A stretch of DNA of 34,667 nt, taken from contig JAILEP010000142.1 of the NCBI GenBank assembly GCA_024697825.1, positions 1 through 34,667 of the forward strand. The letters are read 5' to 3'. This DNA is from Acholeplasmatales bacterium. Lineage in GTDB: Bacteria > Bacillota_I > Bacilli_A > Acholeplasmatales > Anaeroplasmataceae. This document shows positions 11,709 to 21,779 of this stretch, one piece after another; position 1 is the stretch's first letter; the number at the start of each line of letters is the position of its first letter. Made by a program: the position numbers and the translations under genes. The notes under the pieces were generated by a model. It made no database searches, was not told where the DNA came from, and worked only from the letters and a program-made list of their open reading frames with translations.

Positions 11709-14700
11709 AATCAATCATTCTTTCCTTTAAGCCAAAGTGATATGCAAACTCAAGTCGTTCACGACATCTCTTATTCAATGTCTTAGACTCAAAATTAAAT
11801 GCCTCTAGTACAGCACGGAATAAATCTTCCTCATCTACCATACCACCCTGCATATTAATGATTTGCTTCATACATGCAATAAGCTCTTCCTTTGCGACAT
11901 CCTGGATATCTCTTCCACCGGCAACACGGAAATTAGACATATAGTTATCCTGATTATGCCAATAGAATTTATCGAACTGATCAATTGTATAGCTAAAGCT
12001 TGCCAATGTCATTTCAATTTCATTACTCATTCTAGGGCTTAGTGCCTTAATATGGCACATTTCTCTAATCTTAGCCTTAATACGGTTAAGAGAGATAGGA
12101 CCTTCCATATTAATAACAAGCTTCAAGCCTCCCTCTAAATTGATGAAGCCTGCCTCCTTGTCATATCTAACTCCAAGTAATGGAGCTTGAGTATATTCAT
12201 CTGGAGTAAGCTTAATTTCCTTCTTTTCCTTAACAAGGATTTCAGGCTTAAGCTCAATGCTCTTTTTAATATATGGATCATCAATCGCATCAACAATTCT
12301 TGCAAGAACTGCTTTCTTATTCTTAAAGTACTCAATTGAATATATATTAATAATCTTCCACTTTAAATTATTAAGCATATAATCATTAACATATAAACGG
12401 TCTCTTAATGATAATCCATCCATATTAGCTGAATTATCAACAATAATACCTAATTCATAATTCTCAGAATTTGGTCTCTTTATTGCAACATCAACTCTAA
12501 GTCTACCAGAACCTACACCAGTATTAACCTCATAGCCCATTTGCTTTAAATCATCAGCTAAAATCATTGCAAATTCATCATTGTAACCAATGTTTTGATT
12601 AGATACATAAGTGTTTCTTTCTGCATATGATAAGAAATACTTAAGCTTCTTAGCACCTAAGCTTGTTATTCTTTCATCATCCTCAAAATCACTAGATTTA
12701 ATTGTTGATATAACAATCATCTGTTCCTTAGATCTTGATACTGCAACATTTAATCTCTTTTCACCATTGATTCTTACTAAAGGTCCATTTACATAAGGAC
12801 GACCTAAAGAATTCTTTCTAAAGCCTACAGATAGGATAATAATATCTCTTTCATCACCCTGAACATTTTCTAAGGACTTAACAAATAAAGGCTCACCGCT
12901 TGCCTCTGCGGCATAGTTAATCTTATCTCTTAATTCCTTATTAGTACTCATAAGAGTCTGAAGCTTAGCCTCTAAAGCCTCCTCCTGCTTGATATTAAAT
13001 ACAATAATACCAAGTGATCTATCCTTATTATCAGGATTATCATAGATTTCCTTTATTGTATTAATAATCTCATCAGATTCCTCCTTAGAAAGGTTAGTAT
13101 TCTTCTTTTCCTCCTTAAGATATACATATTTAAATGCAACCTTAAAGCTATCTGAATCACTAGATGGGAATGTATATAATGAAGAATTATAATAATTTCT
13201 ATTAGAGAATTCAATTAAAGATTCATGATGACTTCTATAATGGAACTTTAGCTGATGTCTTGGCATATCAATAGATAAGCATTCATTTAATAATGAATCA
13301 GCATCCTCAAATTCAATATCATCCTCACTATAATTAATTCCAGCCTGGAAATATGAAGATGGTGGCATCTGCATAGGGTCTCCTGCAACAATTAAGCTCT
13401 TACCTCTTGCGATAGGACCAATAGCCTCGTGTGTTGGAATCTGTGATGCCTCATCAAAGATAACAATATCAAACTTAGAAACACCCTTACCATCACTATT
13501 ATCAACAGATAAATACTGAGCTGCAGATAAAGGTGACATTAAAAATACTGGGAAGTAGCTCTTCATAATTGAATCATAATTTAATAATGTTTCTCTTATT
13601 GTAGTACCACGTCCTGATGACTGAATTGCCTTCTTAAGTCTACCAATTGGAGATGATTCTAAATAATCAATACTGTTATGATTTAATCTAGCAGTAAGCT
13701 TAGCTGAAACCTCTTCTATAACAATATTATTATATTCATTAATTAATTCTCTATAACGCTTAATCTCATTTTCAAAATATGAAGGATTAAAATAATTAAT
13801 CTCTTCATCTAAGAAATATAATCTAATAATATTTTCCGCAATGCTCTTATCAAATACAGGACCTAAATCCTTAGCCTTAACACTACCAGATAAAATAGCC
13901 TCACTAACAACATTTAAGCCCATTGAATCAAGCTCTGCTAAAATATTATTGATTCTAGCCTGAGCAGTCAATTCATTAATATCTACCATAGACATATATT
14001 CATTAAATCTTCTAAATGAATGAATATCAAGAGACTTATATCTAACTGCATATTTTTCTGTAACAGCTGCCTCTGAATCCTTATAAGAAGCTAGCTCCTT
14101 ATTAACCTTAGCTAAGGAATTTCTTAAATTATCAGACTTAGCCTCATATATATCTGCGAATAAATATGATAAATCATCAAAGCCTAATAAATCCATATGC
14201 TTACATAATCTTACTAATTCCTTAGTATTTAAATAAGCATCCTTAACTCTATCAACCTCACCTAAATGATTTTTAATATCATCACCAATTAGATTGTTGA
14301 TATCCTTCTTATTTAAATCAATGTAGCTACTACATTCGTTATATTTACCAATAAATTCAAAATAGCCTACTAAATTCTTTTTAGGCTTAACATTAAGTAC
14401 AGGCTCAAGAACCTTCTTATATTTACCCTTAACCTTAAGCTTCTTAAAGAATCCAGTTGTATTATTAATTTCATCAATTGCGCTCTTATAATCAATATCC
14501 TTAATTAAATCAAGCTTATAATCACTACCTGCTTTAGTTAAGTCATTTAGCTTTTTAGCAGAAGCTAATACAGAATTAATTAATTCCTCATCATAATCCT
14601 CATAATAAGCAATTCTTTCCTTCATATATAGCTCTTTATTTAAAGCTAAATCTAAAAGTAATAATAGATCAGCTATTGCCGGCTGATTAAGCTCTGCCTC

Positions 14701-17601
14701 AAGGCCTGATGCCTTAACAAGCTTTTCGATATCATAATATAAATCATCAAATTCAGCTGCTAGCTTCTTAAAATCATTATGAATATTATCGGCATCATAG
14801 AATGATACCTTATCTAAGCCTACATATTTAGCTAAGGAATCATCATAATTACGGATTTCTCTAGTATGAGATAATAATTCTCTTATTAGATTTAAAGCCT
14901 TATAATTATCCTCTTCAGTATATTTAATTAATACACTATCTGGAATATTTAATGTTTCTTCAGTATTCTTATGATTTTCTAAATCAATAATTGCATCATA
15001 TAAAGATAAGAAATATCTCTTTTCATGCATCTTATTGATGATTCTAGATAATTCATCCTTTTTAACTAATAAATCCCTGCATTTTGCGTTAAATTCTGGG
15101 TCTTGGGCTGTTTCACCTATTTCCATAGAACTCTTTAATTTCGCAAAGAAATCAGCTTTATTTGCCTTGTTAGAATGTAGCTCAAGCGCAAATCTACCAA
15201 GCTTGATCTTTTCAAGTCTTTCCGCAACTACATCTAAGGCTGCCTTCTTTTCTGCAACGAATAAAACAGTCTTGCCATTATAGAAGGCATTAACAATCAT
15301 ATTAACGATAGTCTGAGACTTACCTGTACCTGGAGGACCATCAAGTATAAATGATTTGCCCTTAGCACAATCCTTAATTGCCTCAAGCTGAGTTGAATCA
15401 TATGGAAGTGGTGCTGCAAATGTAGAATAATCCTCAGGATCCATCTCTGTATCTAAATCAGGAACCTCATCTAGCATATTCTTATTTTCTAGAATACTTA
15501 GGACAACCTTATTCTTCTTTAATTCATCATGACGCTTCTTCATATCTAACCACATAATGTAGTGAGAGAATGTAAGATTTGCAATCATAAAGACATTTTC
15601 ATTTAAGGTAATATCACCATTATTTAGCATCTTAAAGGTATGACAAATATCTCTATATTTATCACTTGCATTAACACCATATAATGATGAATAATCGGCA
15701 TCGTCATGGAATAATGAATAATACTCAAAGAATGTCTGATTGATCATGACATCCTCATAATCATAAGCCATTGTATAGCCTGGCTTATTCTTATTCTTAG
15801 TAATCTTAACAGGAAGTACCATAAATGGTGCCATACCCTGCTGTCTATTCATTCTTTCATATTTAAGCATACCCATAATTAAATATAGAGTAGGCGCACC
15901 AGTTTCATCTGTTGCAGACTTAGATTTATTAATAATGCTCTTTAAAGTCTTATCAATACCAAATGTATAAACCTTAGAAGAATCATAATCTAATAATAAA
16001 TCCTTAGGCTTATAATCTCTTCTAATAACCTCATCTAAATCCTCAACCTTTTCAGCCTTAATAGGATCTAAAAGCTTAATCTTGTCTTCATTTAGCATTT
16101 CAGTAAAATCACCATCGTAGGCAATTCTTACCGAATTATTAGAATTAGGATTAAAATTAACTAAGACATTAGCCTCTGTTAAATCTAAAAGCTTCTTTTC
16201 CCAGAATGTAAATCTATCCTTATCCTCAGCCTTATTAACCTCAATATATTGGATATTTTCAACAGGTGAAATATCACCCTTAATTCTAGTTGCCTTAATC
16301 TCAGCCTCAATATTATCATCATCTGATTCTGGAATAGGTCTAAAGATTCCTCTATGAAGGAATTCTACATCATAGGCAAAGAATAAATCATCATAGCCAT
16401 TGATTAATTCAGTACCTGATTCAATGGCATCAGTAAATGATGCATTATTCAGTGATGTAACCATTACAGAATTAATAACTAATATTTCATCACTACCAGT
16501 TGTGTAATTATATAAATGAGTTGGATTAGTTAAAATACCATTATCAAAGATATCCTTAGCTAAATCCTCTCTATCCTTTGTATAAACACCAATAAAGGCA
16601 TGAGTTCTATTAACAATAAAAATAGGATTATAGCCAACACTTTCAAGTACTGCACAATAAAGCATGGCAATATCTAAGCATGTGCCTGAATGGCCCTTAA
16701 TAATTTCACTCGCTCTTCTTATTCTTTGGGAATATGGAGCGTCTGGCTCACCCTCATCATAATATAAGCCGCCTGCAGGTGGGTTTTGATATGCAATACC
16801 TGCATTATGAATAGCTAAATAAATAGCATTTAGCTCACGTCTTATATCATTCATATCAGCATTTTGATATGCGACAATTTCCTTATTATCATTATATTTA
16901 ATAGCCTCAAGTGCTAAAGCTCTAACATCCTTATTATTAGGAGTTATATATTTTAAATAATGTCTAAAATCATATCTAGCCTCAATAGATGGCACTGAAA
17001 GTGGTAATAAATAATAAATATGATGGAAGTCTGCAATGACATCCTCTCCACTTCTAAGTACGATATCTAATGACTGGGCTGTTATTTCATTAATAGCCTC
17101 TAAATTCTTAAGTGATACATAGATAAATGGCACATGAACAGTCTCTTTAGAAAAGGCAGTTAATGCAGGAAGATTAATTGTCTCTGCATTAAAGGCACCA
17201 TTTGAAAAATGGAATTCAAGGGTTAAATTGTCATATACCTTATTTCCTTCATTGACAAGCATTAAGCCCTTAATGAATGAAATACCTGTTGGATTACCAT
17301 CTCCTCCAACTCTTGATAATGTATCAACATGATAATCGGCATAAGAAAAAACATTGTCGATTTTAGCGTCAATTCTTACTCTTTCACCCTGAGGCTTATA
17401 TCCAACTATTTTCTTTAAATGTGTAACGTTATATGGCATATTATGATCATCATATTCCACTGTCTTCGCTACTGTTAATTCTCCTACTATTCCCTCAGCC
17501 TCAACAACATCACCTACATGTAGGATTTCATCACTTAAAAATGGAATCTCCTGAATGACATTGTCCTTGACTATATTTACGTATACTACGTAATATTTCA
17601 T
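11707..17601 (-). CDS. Giant transglutaminase-like / DUF4011 / SF1 helicase / nuclease protein
   Basis: 1,964 residues, by far the largest gene here. In order: an N-terminal beta-rich region; a transglutaminase-like core (about 290-400) with Cys308 in SGTCLDIAMLYC and His334 in RTHAFIGVY; a DUF4011-type segment (about 463-490, FTFWEKKLLDLTEANVLVNF); a superfamily-1 helicase of the Dna2/Upf1 (COG1112) type with Walker A GPPGTGKSQT (755-764), a helical insert of about 500 residues, DEAS (1383-1386), QGDERD (1581-1586) and NVAVSRS (1618-1624); and a PD-(D/E)xK nuclease-like domain (about 1675-1760, Asp1704, Glu1716) of the MTES_1575 type. The last 150 residues resemble the usual DUF3320-like end. 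It stands alone between rpsT and a regulator, with no partner gene. Relatives are seen among DNA-repair and phage-defence helicases; the role here is inferred. Confidence 0.85.
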   Translation of the reverse strand: MKYYVVYVNIVKDNVIQEIPFLSDEILHVGDVVEAEGIVGELTVAKTVEYDDHNMPYNVTHLKKIVGYKPQGERVRIDAKIDNVFSYADYHVDTLSRVGGDGNPTGISFIKGLMLVNEGNKVYDNLTLEFHFSNGAFNAETINLPALTAFSKETVHVPFIYVSLKNLEAINEITAQSLDIVLRSGEDVIADFHHIYYLLPLSVPSIEARYDFRHYLKYITPNNKDVRALALEAIKYNDNKEIVAYQNADMNDIRRELNAIYLAIHNAGIAYQNPPAGGLYYDEGEPDAPYSQRIRRASEIIKGHSGTCLDIAMLYCAVLESVGYNPIFIVNRTHAFIGVYTKDREDLAKDIFDNGILTNPTHLYNYTTGSDEILVINSVMVTSLNNASFTDAIESGTELINGYDDLFFAYDVEFLHRGIFRPIPESDDDNIEAEIKATRIKGDISPVENIQYIEVNKAEDKDRFTFWEKKLLDLTEANVLVNFNPNSNNSVRIAYDGDFTEMLNEDKIKLLDPIKAEKVEDLDEVIRRDYKPKDLLLDYDSSKVYTFGIDKTLKSIINKSKSATDETGAPTLYLIMGMLKYERMNRQQGMAPFMVLPVKITKNKNKPGYTMAYDYEDVMINQTFFEYYSLFHDDADYSSLYGVNASDKYRDICHTFKMLNNGDITLNENVFMIANLTFSHYIMWLDMKKRHDELKKNKVVLSILENKNMLDEVPDLDTEMDPEDYSTFAAPLPYDSTQLEAIKDCAKGKSFILDGPPGTGKSQTIVNMIVNAFYNGKTVLFVAEKKAALDVVAERLEKIKLGRFALELHSNKANKADFFAKLKSSMEIGETAQDPEFNAKCRDLLVKKDELSRIINKMHEKRYFLSLYDAIIDLENHKNTEETLNIPDSVLIKYTEEDNYKALNLIRELLSHTREIRNYDDSLAKYVGLDKVSFYDADNIHNDFKKLAAEFDDLYYDIEKLVKASGLEAELNQPAIADLLLLLDLALNKELYMKERIAYYEDYDEELINSVLASAKKLNDLTKAGSDYKLDLIKDIDYKSAIDEINNTTGFFKKLKVKGKYKKVLEPVLNVKPKKNLVGYFEFIGKYNECSSYIDLNKKDINNLIGDDIKNHLGEVDRVKDAYLNTKELVRLCKHMDLLGFDDLSYLFADIYEAKSDNLRNSLAKVNKELASYKDSEAAVTEKYAVRYKSLDIHSFRRFNEYMSMVDINELTAQARINNILAELDSMGLNVVSEAILSGSVKAKDLGPVFDKSIAENIIRLYFLDEEINYFNPSYFENEIKRYRELINEYNNIVIEEVSAKLTARLNHNSIDYLESSPIGRLKKAIQSSGRGTTIRETLLNYDSIMKSYFPVFLMSPLSAAQYLSVDNSDGKGVSKFDIVIFDEASQIPTHEAIGPIARGKSLIVAGDPMQMPPSSYFQAGINYSEDDIEFEDADSLLNECLSIDMPRHQLKFHYRSHHESLIEFSNRNYYNSSLYTFPSSDSDSFKVAFKYVYLKEEKKNTNLSKEESDEIINTIKEIYDNPDNKDRSLGIIVFNIKQEEALEAKLQTLMSTNKELRDKINYAAEASGEPLFVKSLENVQGDERDIIILSVGFRKNSLGRPYVNGPLVRINGEKRLNVAVSRSKEQMIVISTIKSSDFEDDERITSLGAKKLKYFLSYAERNTYVSNQNIGYNDEFAMILADDLKQMGYEVNTGVGSGRLRVDVAIKRPNSENYELGIIVDNSANMDGLSLRDRLYVNDYMLNNLKWKIINIYSIEYFKNKKAVLARIVDAIDDPYIKKSIELKPEILVKEKKEIKLTPDEYTQAPLLGVRYDKEAGFINLEGGLKLVINMEGPISLNRIKAKIREMCHIKALSPRMSNEIEMTLASFSYTIDQFDKFYWHNQDNYMSNFRVAGGRDIQDVAKEELIACMKQIINMQGGMVDEEDLFRAVLEAFNFESKTLNKRCRERLEFAYHFGLKERMID

Positions 17602-17710
17602 AAAAACATCAGCTCCCTAAAAAAGTAAATTAATTATATCACTAGAAGAAATTTAAATATAGGTATTGACAGCCTATTTTGGAAATAATTTTTTTAAAAA
17701 AATTTTTTTC

Positions 17711-17739
17711 TTGATTTAACTTTTCTGTAATGATATAAT
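17711..17739 (+). promoter_or_regulatory. Promoter of rpsT
   Basis: TTGATT (17711-17716), 17-nt spacer and perfect TATAAT (17734-17739). The leader of about 40 nt can fold TGCATG with CATGTA just before the GGAGG ribosome binding site, a possible S20 feedback site. Confidence 0.75.
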
Positions 17740-17787
17740 TGTGGTTGCATGTGGTATTGGCATGTAATCTAATGGAGGTGAAAACTC

Positions 17788-18048
17788 ATGGCAAACATTA
17801 AGCAGCAGATCAAGCGTATCCGCACTAATGAAAAGGCAAGACAGGCTAACGTTTCATACAAGTCAGGTCTAAAGACAGCTATTAAGAATGTATACGCTGC
17901 AGTTGAAGCAAAGAACGCTGAAGAAGCAAAGGCAGCATTAAGCTTAGCTTATAAGAAGCTTGACAAGGCACAGGCTAAGGGCATCGTTCATAAGAACTAT
18001 GTAGCTAGACAGAAGGCCGAGTTAGCAAAGGCAGTTAATACATTATAA
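17788..18048 (+). CDS. rpsT: 30S ribosomal protein S20
   Basis: 86 residues, normal for S20. It opens MANIKQQIKRIRTNEKARQ, and the long Ala/Lys-rich helices (YAAVEAKNAEEAKAALSLAY) and the C-terminal GIVHKNYVARQKAELAKAV are those of the family. S20 is a primary 16S rRNA binder needed early in small-subunit assembly. GGAGG lies 9 nt before the ATG. It is transcribed alone from its own promoter, convergent with holA; the rpsT/holA neighbourhood is conserved in Firmicutes. Confidence 0.98.
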   Translation: MANIKQQIKRIRTNEKARQANVSYKSGLKTAIKNVYAAVEAKNAEEAKAALSLAYKKLDKAQAKGIVHKNYVARQKAELAKAVNTL

Positions 18049-18075
18049 TTTTATAAATTAATGTAAATAAAAAAT

Positions 18076-18097
18076 ACACCCTTTGAGGTGTTTTTTT
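18076..18097. terminator. Bidirectional terminator between rpsT and holA
   Basis: ACACC-CTTTGA-GGTGT (18076-18091) is followed by seven T's on the plus strand and preceded by an A-run that gives a T-run on the minus strand, so it can end both convergent transcripts. Confidence 0.85.
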
Positions 18098-18103
18098 ATT
18101 TGC

Positions 18104-19036
18104 TTATCTTAGGAAATATAGCTGAAGTCCAAGCTCATAATCAATCTTACCAGTCTTGATATCATAATCAAGCTTGTTAAGATATTCGATATTTCTTTTA
18201 ATATCGACAACTGATCTAGACTTAGCACCCTTAATTATATAATAAGCCTGGCCCTTACTTACATTTAGGAGTGTTGCGATAACCTCCTGTGGAGTTTGGG
18301 CTTTATTTAATATATAAGCATTATACAGCTGCTGGAATTTATTTAATAGCATTGGAATAACATTACCAGCAGCGTTCATAATCTTAAAGTCCTCATAAAT
18401 TTCAAAGACTCTCTTCTTCTCACCTGCAAGTAAGGCATTAGTTAATTCATAGCCCTTATCCTCTAAAGGCTTAGGTATCATTAGATTAATATCCTCTGAT
18501 GTAATAGACTTAGTATCAGCCTTATAGCATTTTAAGATTTCAATAGATGAATTAATTTGAGTTAATGATTCAGTATATTGCTTAAGGGTATTAACTACAT
18601 CTGGTGTAATTGAATAGCCCTCACTCTTAAAGCTCTTTTCAATATATTCATCAACTGGAATATTCTTAACCTGAATATCAATGAATGAGGCATTCTTTTT
18701 AATACGATTTAAAATATCGCCCTTATTCTTAAAATCATAGTCCTTAACTGTTATACCAATTAAGATATTTTCTGAATCATAATTACCCATAGCTGATAAT
18801 AGCTCATTTAAGGCATTATCAGATATTTCAGTAATTAGCTCAGCTGATTTAATAGTAATAAGCTTAGGCTCCTCAAATAAAGAGATTGTGGTAAGATCAT
18901 TTATAACCTCATAGATGGAATCCTCATCTAAATCATATGAGATTTCCTCAAATGACTTACTCAAGCTTCTTCTTATTTCTTCAATTTTATTAGAGGCAGC
19001 TGAATAATCATCAGTTGAAAGAAAATAGCTTACCAT
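18104..19036 (-). CDS. holA: DNA polymerase III delta subunit
   Basis: 310 residues, slightly shorter than the usual 330-345. The delta subunit opens the beta sliding clamp as part of the clamp loader. It has the divergent AAA+ fold without a Walker A motif, as expected. Family features include the N-terminal acidic strand (LITIKSAELITEI), the middle segment PVDEYIEKSFKSEGYSITPD and the C-terminal helical collar (LLNKFQQLYNAYILNKAQTP and GAKSRSVVDIKRNIEYLNKL). AAGGAG precedes ATG 19036, and it follows malQ by 9 bp as the last gene of the rimM operon. The short C-terminus is typical of small-genome Firmicutes and does not look truncated. Confidence 0.9.
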   Translation of the reverse strand: MVSYFLSTDDYSAASNKIEEIRRSLSKSFEEISYDLDEDSIYEVINDLTTISLFEEPKLITIKSAELITEISDNALNELLSAMGNYDSENILIGITVKDYDFKNKGDILNRIKKNASFIDIQVKNIPVDEYIEKSFKSEGYSITPDVVNTLKQYTESLTQINSSIEILKCYKADTKSITSEDINLMIPKPLEDKGYELTNALLAGEKKRVFEIYEDFKIMNAAGNVIPMLLNKFQQLYNAYILNKAQTPQEVIATLLNVSKGQAYYIIKGAKSRSVVDIKRNIEYLNKLDYDIKTGKIDYELGLQLYFLR

Positions 19037-19045
19037 ATTTACTCC

Positions 19046-20515
19046 TTATCTTCCGCCTTCTTCTGTAATCTTCTTTATAAAAGCGGATAATTCCTTAGTA
19101 TAATCTGATTTTTTAGATATATAGCTCCAATTAGAATTAGATACTGTCGATGGAAGATTCATTCTTCCACAGTCATCAGGTAAACCTAAATAATCCTGAA
19201 TTGGAATAATGACCATATCACAATCTGTCTTCATTGCGAATTCACAAATCTTAAGATTAGGTCGATCATAGAATTTTATATTACATAAATTATCAATGAT
19301 CTTTTTATAATTTTCTGGCTGTTGATAATAAAATGATGTAATAGTTTGATTATCATGAGTTCCTGTATAGAACACATTATTAGGCTTAAAGCCTTTTTTT
19401 AGTGGTACATTCTTCTTACCATCACCAAGCTCAAACTGGAAAATACACATTCCAGGATAATTGCATTTATCAAGTAGCTTAAAAACATCCTTAGTAAGGA
19501 AGCCTAAATTTTCAGCCACAATTCTAGCATTTGGAATCTCCTTATTAATAGCCTTAAATAAATCATAGCCTGGTCCCTTTAGCCAGCTACCATTTCTAGC
19601 AGTTGTATCACCATAAGGAATTGAATAATATCCTGCAAAGCCTCTAAAGTGATCAATTCTTAAAATATCTAATAGCTCAAAGGAATGCTTAACCCTTTTA
19701 ACCCAGAATGAATATTTATCCTTCTTCATATAATCCCAGTCATATAAAGGATTTCCCCAAAGCTGTCCATCAGCTGAGAAAAAATCAGGTGGGCATCCAG
19801 CAACAGCCTTAGGTGTTAGGTCTGGATTTAATTGGAAATATTTAGGGTTAGCCCAAACATCACTTGAATCATATGCACAATATATTGGCATATCACCCAT
19901 AATTAATATGCCTTTTTTATTAGCATATTTTTTTAATTTAATAAATTGCTTATAGAATAGGAAATTATAAAATTTAAATTCCTTAACTCGCTCTGGGCTA
20001 AATTCTTCCTTTAGCCATTTTAATGATTCAGCTCTTCTAGTTCTTTCGTTATCATACCATTCAGACCAAGGCTTATCATCCATCCATTCCTTAATAGTCA
20101 TAAACATAGCATAATCATCTAGCCAGTAATCATTCTTTTTACAATATTCATCAAAATCATGAGCATAAAGCTTATAATTTAAAAATGCCTTATGAAGAAT
20201 TGGAAATCTAGTTTCCTTTAAATAATTATAATTTACTCTATTTGCCAAAAAAGGCTCTGGTAAATCTTCCTTATTAATTAGCTTATCCTTAACTAATAAA
20301 TCTAAGTCGATAAAATATGGATTGTACGCAAAGGCACTCGTTGAAGAATAGGGGCTATCACCAAATGAGGTAGGACCAAGTGGTAATATTTGCCATATTT
20401 TTTGGCCAGATGCGCTTAAAAAATCTACAAAGTCGTAAGCACACTGCCCAAGACTTCCAACACCATATTTACCTGGCAAAGATGAAATGTGAAGTAATAC
20501 TCCGGCTTCCTTCAT
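19046..20515 (-). CDS. malQ: 4-alpha-glucanotransferase (amylomaltase, GH77)
   Basis: 489 residues, full length. The enzyme moves alpha-1,4-glucan chains between donors and acceptors, releasing glucose in maltodextrin or glycogen use. It opens GVLLHISSLPGKYGVGSLG. The substrate loop is GDSPYSSTSAFAYNPYFIDL, the nucleophile Asp lies in LRIDHFRGFAGYY, the acid/base Glu in RIVAENLGFLT and the third acid in YTGTHDNQT. AAAGGAGG lies about 9 nt before ATG 20515. It follows the trmD stop by one base and precedes holA by 9 bp, an unusual place for a sugar enzyme; the other genes of a glycogen or maltose pathway are absent. Confidence 0.96.
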   Translation of the reverse strand: MKEAGVLLHISSLPGKYGVGSLGQCAYDFVDFLSASGQKIWQILPLGPTSFGDSPYSSTSAFAYNPYFIDLDLLVKDKLINKEDLPEPFLANRVNYNYLKETRFPILHKAFLNYKLYAHDFDEYCKKNDYWLDDYAMFMTIKEWMDDKPWSEWYDNERTRRAESLKWLKEEFSPERVKEFKFYNFLFYKQFIKLKKYANKKGILIMGDMPIYCAYDSSDVWANPKYFQLNPDLTPKAVAGCPPDFFSADGQLWGNPLYDWDYMKKDKYSFWVKRVKHSFELLDILRIDHFRGFAGYYSIPYGDTTARNGSWLKGPGYDLFKAINKEIPNARIVAENLGFLTKDVFKLLDKCNYPGMCIFQFELGDGKKNVPLKKGFKPNNVFYTGTHDNQTITSFYYQQPENYKKIIDNLCNIKFYDRPNLKICEFAMKTDCDMVIIPIQDYLGLPDDCGRMNLPSTVSNSNWSYISKKSDYTKELSAFIKKITEEGGR

Positions 20516-20516
20516 T

Positions 20517-21239
20517 TTACGCTTCCTCCTTTTTTATCTCCTCAAGCATCTTAAGCTCTTCCTTAGTAAAATCCCTATTTTCTAATAAATCAGGTCTTCT
20601 TAAATAGGTTTTTCTTAAGGCTTCCTTTAAATGAAATTCTCTAATAAGCTTATGATTACCATTTAATAAGACCTCAGGTACCTTCATACCCTTATATTCA
20701 ACAGGTCTTGTATATTGTGGATATTCAAGTAATCCATAAGAGAATGAATCATCCTCATGTGATTCTGTAGTAATGGCATCATCTAATAATCTAATGATTG
20801 AATCAGATACTGCCATCGCAGGAATTTCACCACCAGTTAATACGAAATCTCCAACAGAAATTTCATCATCAACCATTGATCTAACTCTTTCATCAAATCC
20901 CTCATAATGACCACAAATTAGGATTATCTCATCCTTTTTGGCAAGCTCATAAGCCATTTCCTGCTTATAAGGCTTTCCCTGAGGTGTCATAAGACAAACA
21001 TATGATTTATCTGTCTTATTAGCCTCTAAGGCTCTATCGATGACATCACATTTAATAACCATACCTGCTCCACCACCACATGGTGTATCATCAACATGGT
21101 TATGCTTATCATTACTATATTCTCTATAATCAATTAATTCAATTTCTACTACACCCTTATCAATACTTCTCTTAATAATAGATTCAGAAATAAATCCTGA
21201 AAACATATTAGGGAATAGGGTAAGAATTTTTATTTTCAA
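20517..21239 (-). CDS. trmD: tRNA (guanine37-N1)-methyltransferase
   Basis: 240 residues. TrmD methylates G37 next to the anticodon using S-adenosylmethionine and prevents +1 frameshifting. The SPOUT trefoil knot is recognisable: LICGHYEGFDERV and GDFVLTGGEIPAM, with the N-terminal KILTLFPNMFSGF and YSNDKHNHVDDTPCGGGAGM. The start codon is TTG at 21239, overlapping the rimM stop (TTGA), with GAGGG 7 nt upstream. It is translationally coupled to rimM and followed at once by malQ. The C-terminal DNA-binding-like domain (YLRRPDLLENRDFTKEELKM) is complete. Confidence 0.97.
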   Translation of the reverse strand: MKIKILTLFPNMFSGFISESIIKRSIDKGVVEIELIDYREYSNDKHNHVDDTPCGGGAGMVIKCDVIDRALEANKTDKSYVCLMTPQGKPYKQEMAYELAKKDEIILICGHYEGFDERVRSMVDDEISVGDFVLTGGEIPAMAVSDSIIRLLDDAITTESHEDDSFSYGLLEYPQYTRPVEYKGMKVPEVLLNGNHKLIREFHLKEALRKTYLRRPDLLENRDFTKEELKMLEEIKKEEA

Positions 21240-21730
21240 AATAATCCCTCAATTTCATTAATAATAATCTTAGTATCAGTTACATCCTTAACAAATCTTT
21301 CCTGGAAAGGAATTAAGCTATCCTTATCATTATATCTAACAACTAAATAATGACATACTGGATATTCTCTTACCTCTTTAACTATACCACGAGCCTCACC
21401 ATTTTGGTTTTCAACCTCTTTACCAATTAGGTCACTGAAATAATATTCATTTTCAGATAGCTCATTAGCTCGATCTAGCTCGCTTACATAAATATCAGTA
21501 TTACGATATTTTTCTACTAGATTAATATCCTCTAAATTCTCAAATGTAACAAGTAAATGAGCATCCTGTGTAGATACTGATTTAACCTTAACCATTACAT
21601 AATCATCATTATATAAAATATAAAGACGGCTCCCCTTAAAGAATCTATCAAAATCAGAAAGATTCTTAATCTTTAGAGCACCTCTTATACCATGTGTTGT
21701 CATAATATGTCCACATTTATAAAATTTCAT
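21236..21730 (-). CDS. rimM: 16S rRNA processing protein RimM
   Basis: 164 residues from ATG 21730, the start reached from AGGAG 11 nt upstream; an in-frame GTG at 21739 is too close to that site. RimM helps 30S head assembly and binds S19. The N-terminal domain opens KFYKCGHIMTTHGIRGALKI, and the C-terminal PRC-barrel begins YYFSDLIGKEVENQNGEARG and ends PFQERFVKDVTDTK. It is the first gene of rimM-trmD-malQ-holA. A TATAAT on the minus strand (21763-21758) lies just downstream of the khpA terminator and is probably its promoter, although the -35 box is poor. Confidence 0.95.
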   Translation of the reverse strand: MKFYKCGHIMTTHGIRGALKIKNLSDFDRFFKGSRLYILYNDDYVMVKVKSVSTQDAHLLVTFENLEDINLVEKYRNTDIYVSELDRANELSENEYYFSDLIGKEVENQNGEARGIVKEVREYPVCHYLVVRYNDKDSLIPFQERFVKDVTDTKIIINEIEGLF

Positions 21731-21779
21731 AATAATCACAACTCCTAATTTAATCTAATTATATCATTAATAAAGGAAT

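Noticed and set aside
12135-15283. Short frames on both strands inside the giant helicase gene
   Set aside because: Shadow frames with Leu/Arg- or Ser-rich composition and no start signals; the 1,964-codon frame is continuous and carries all motifs.
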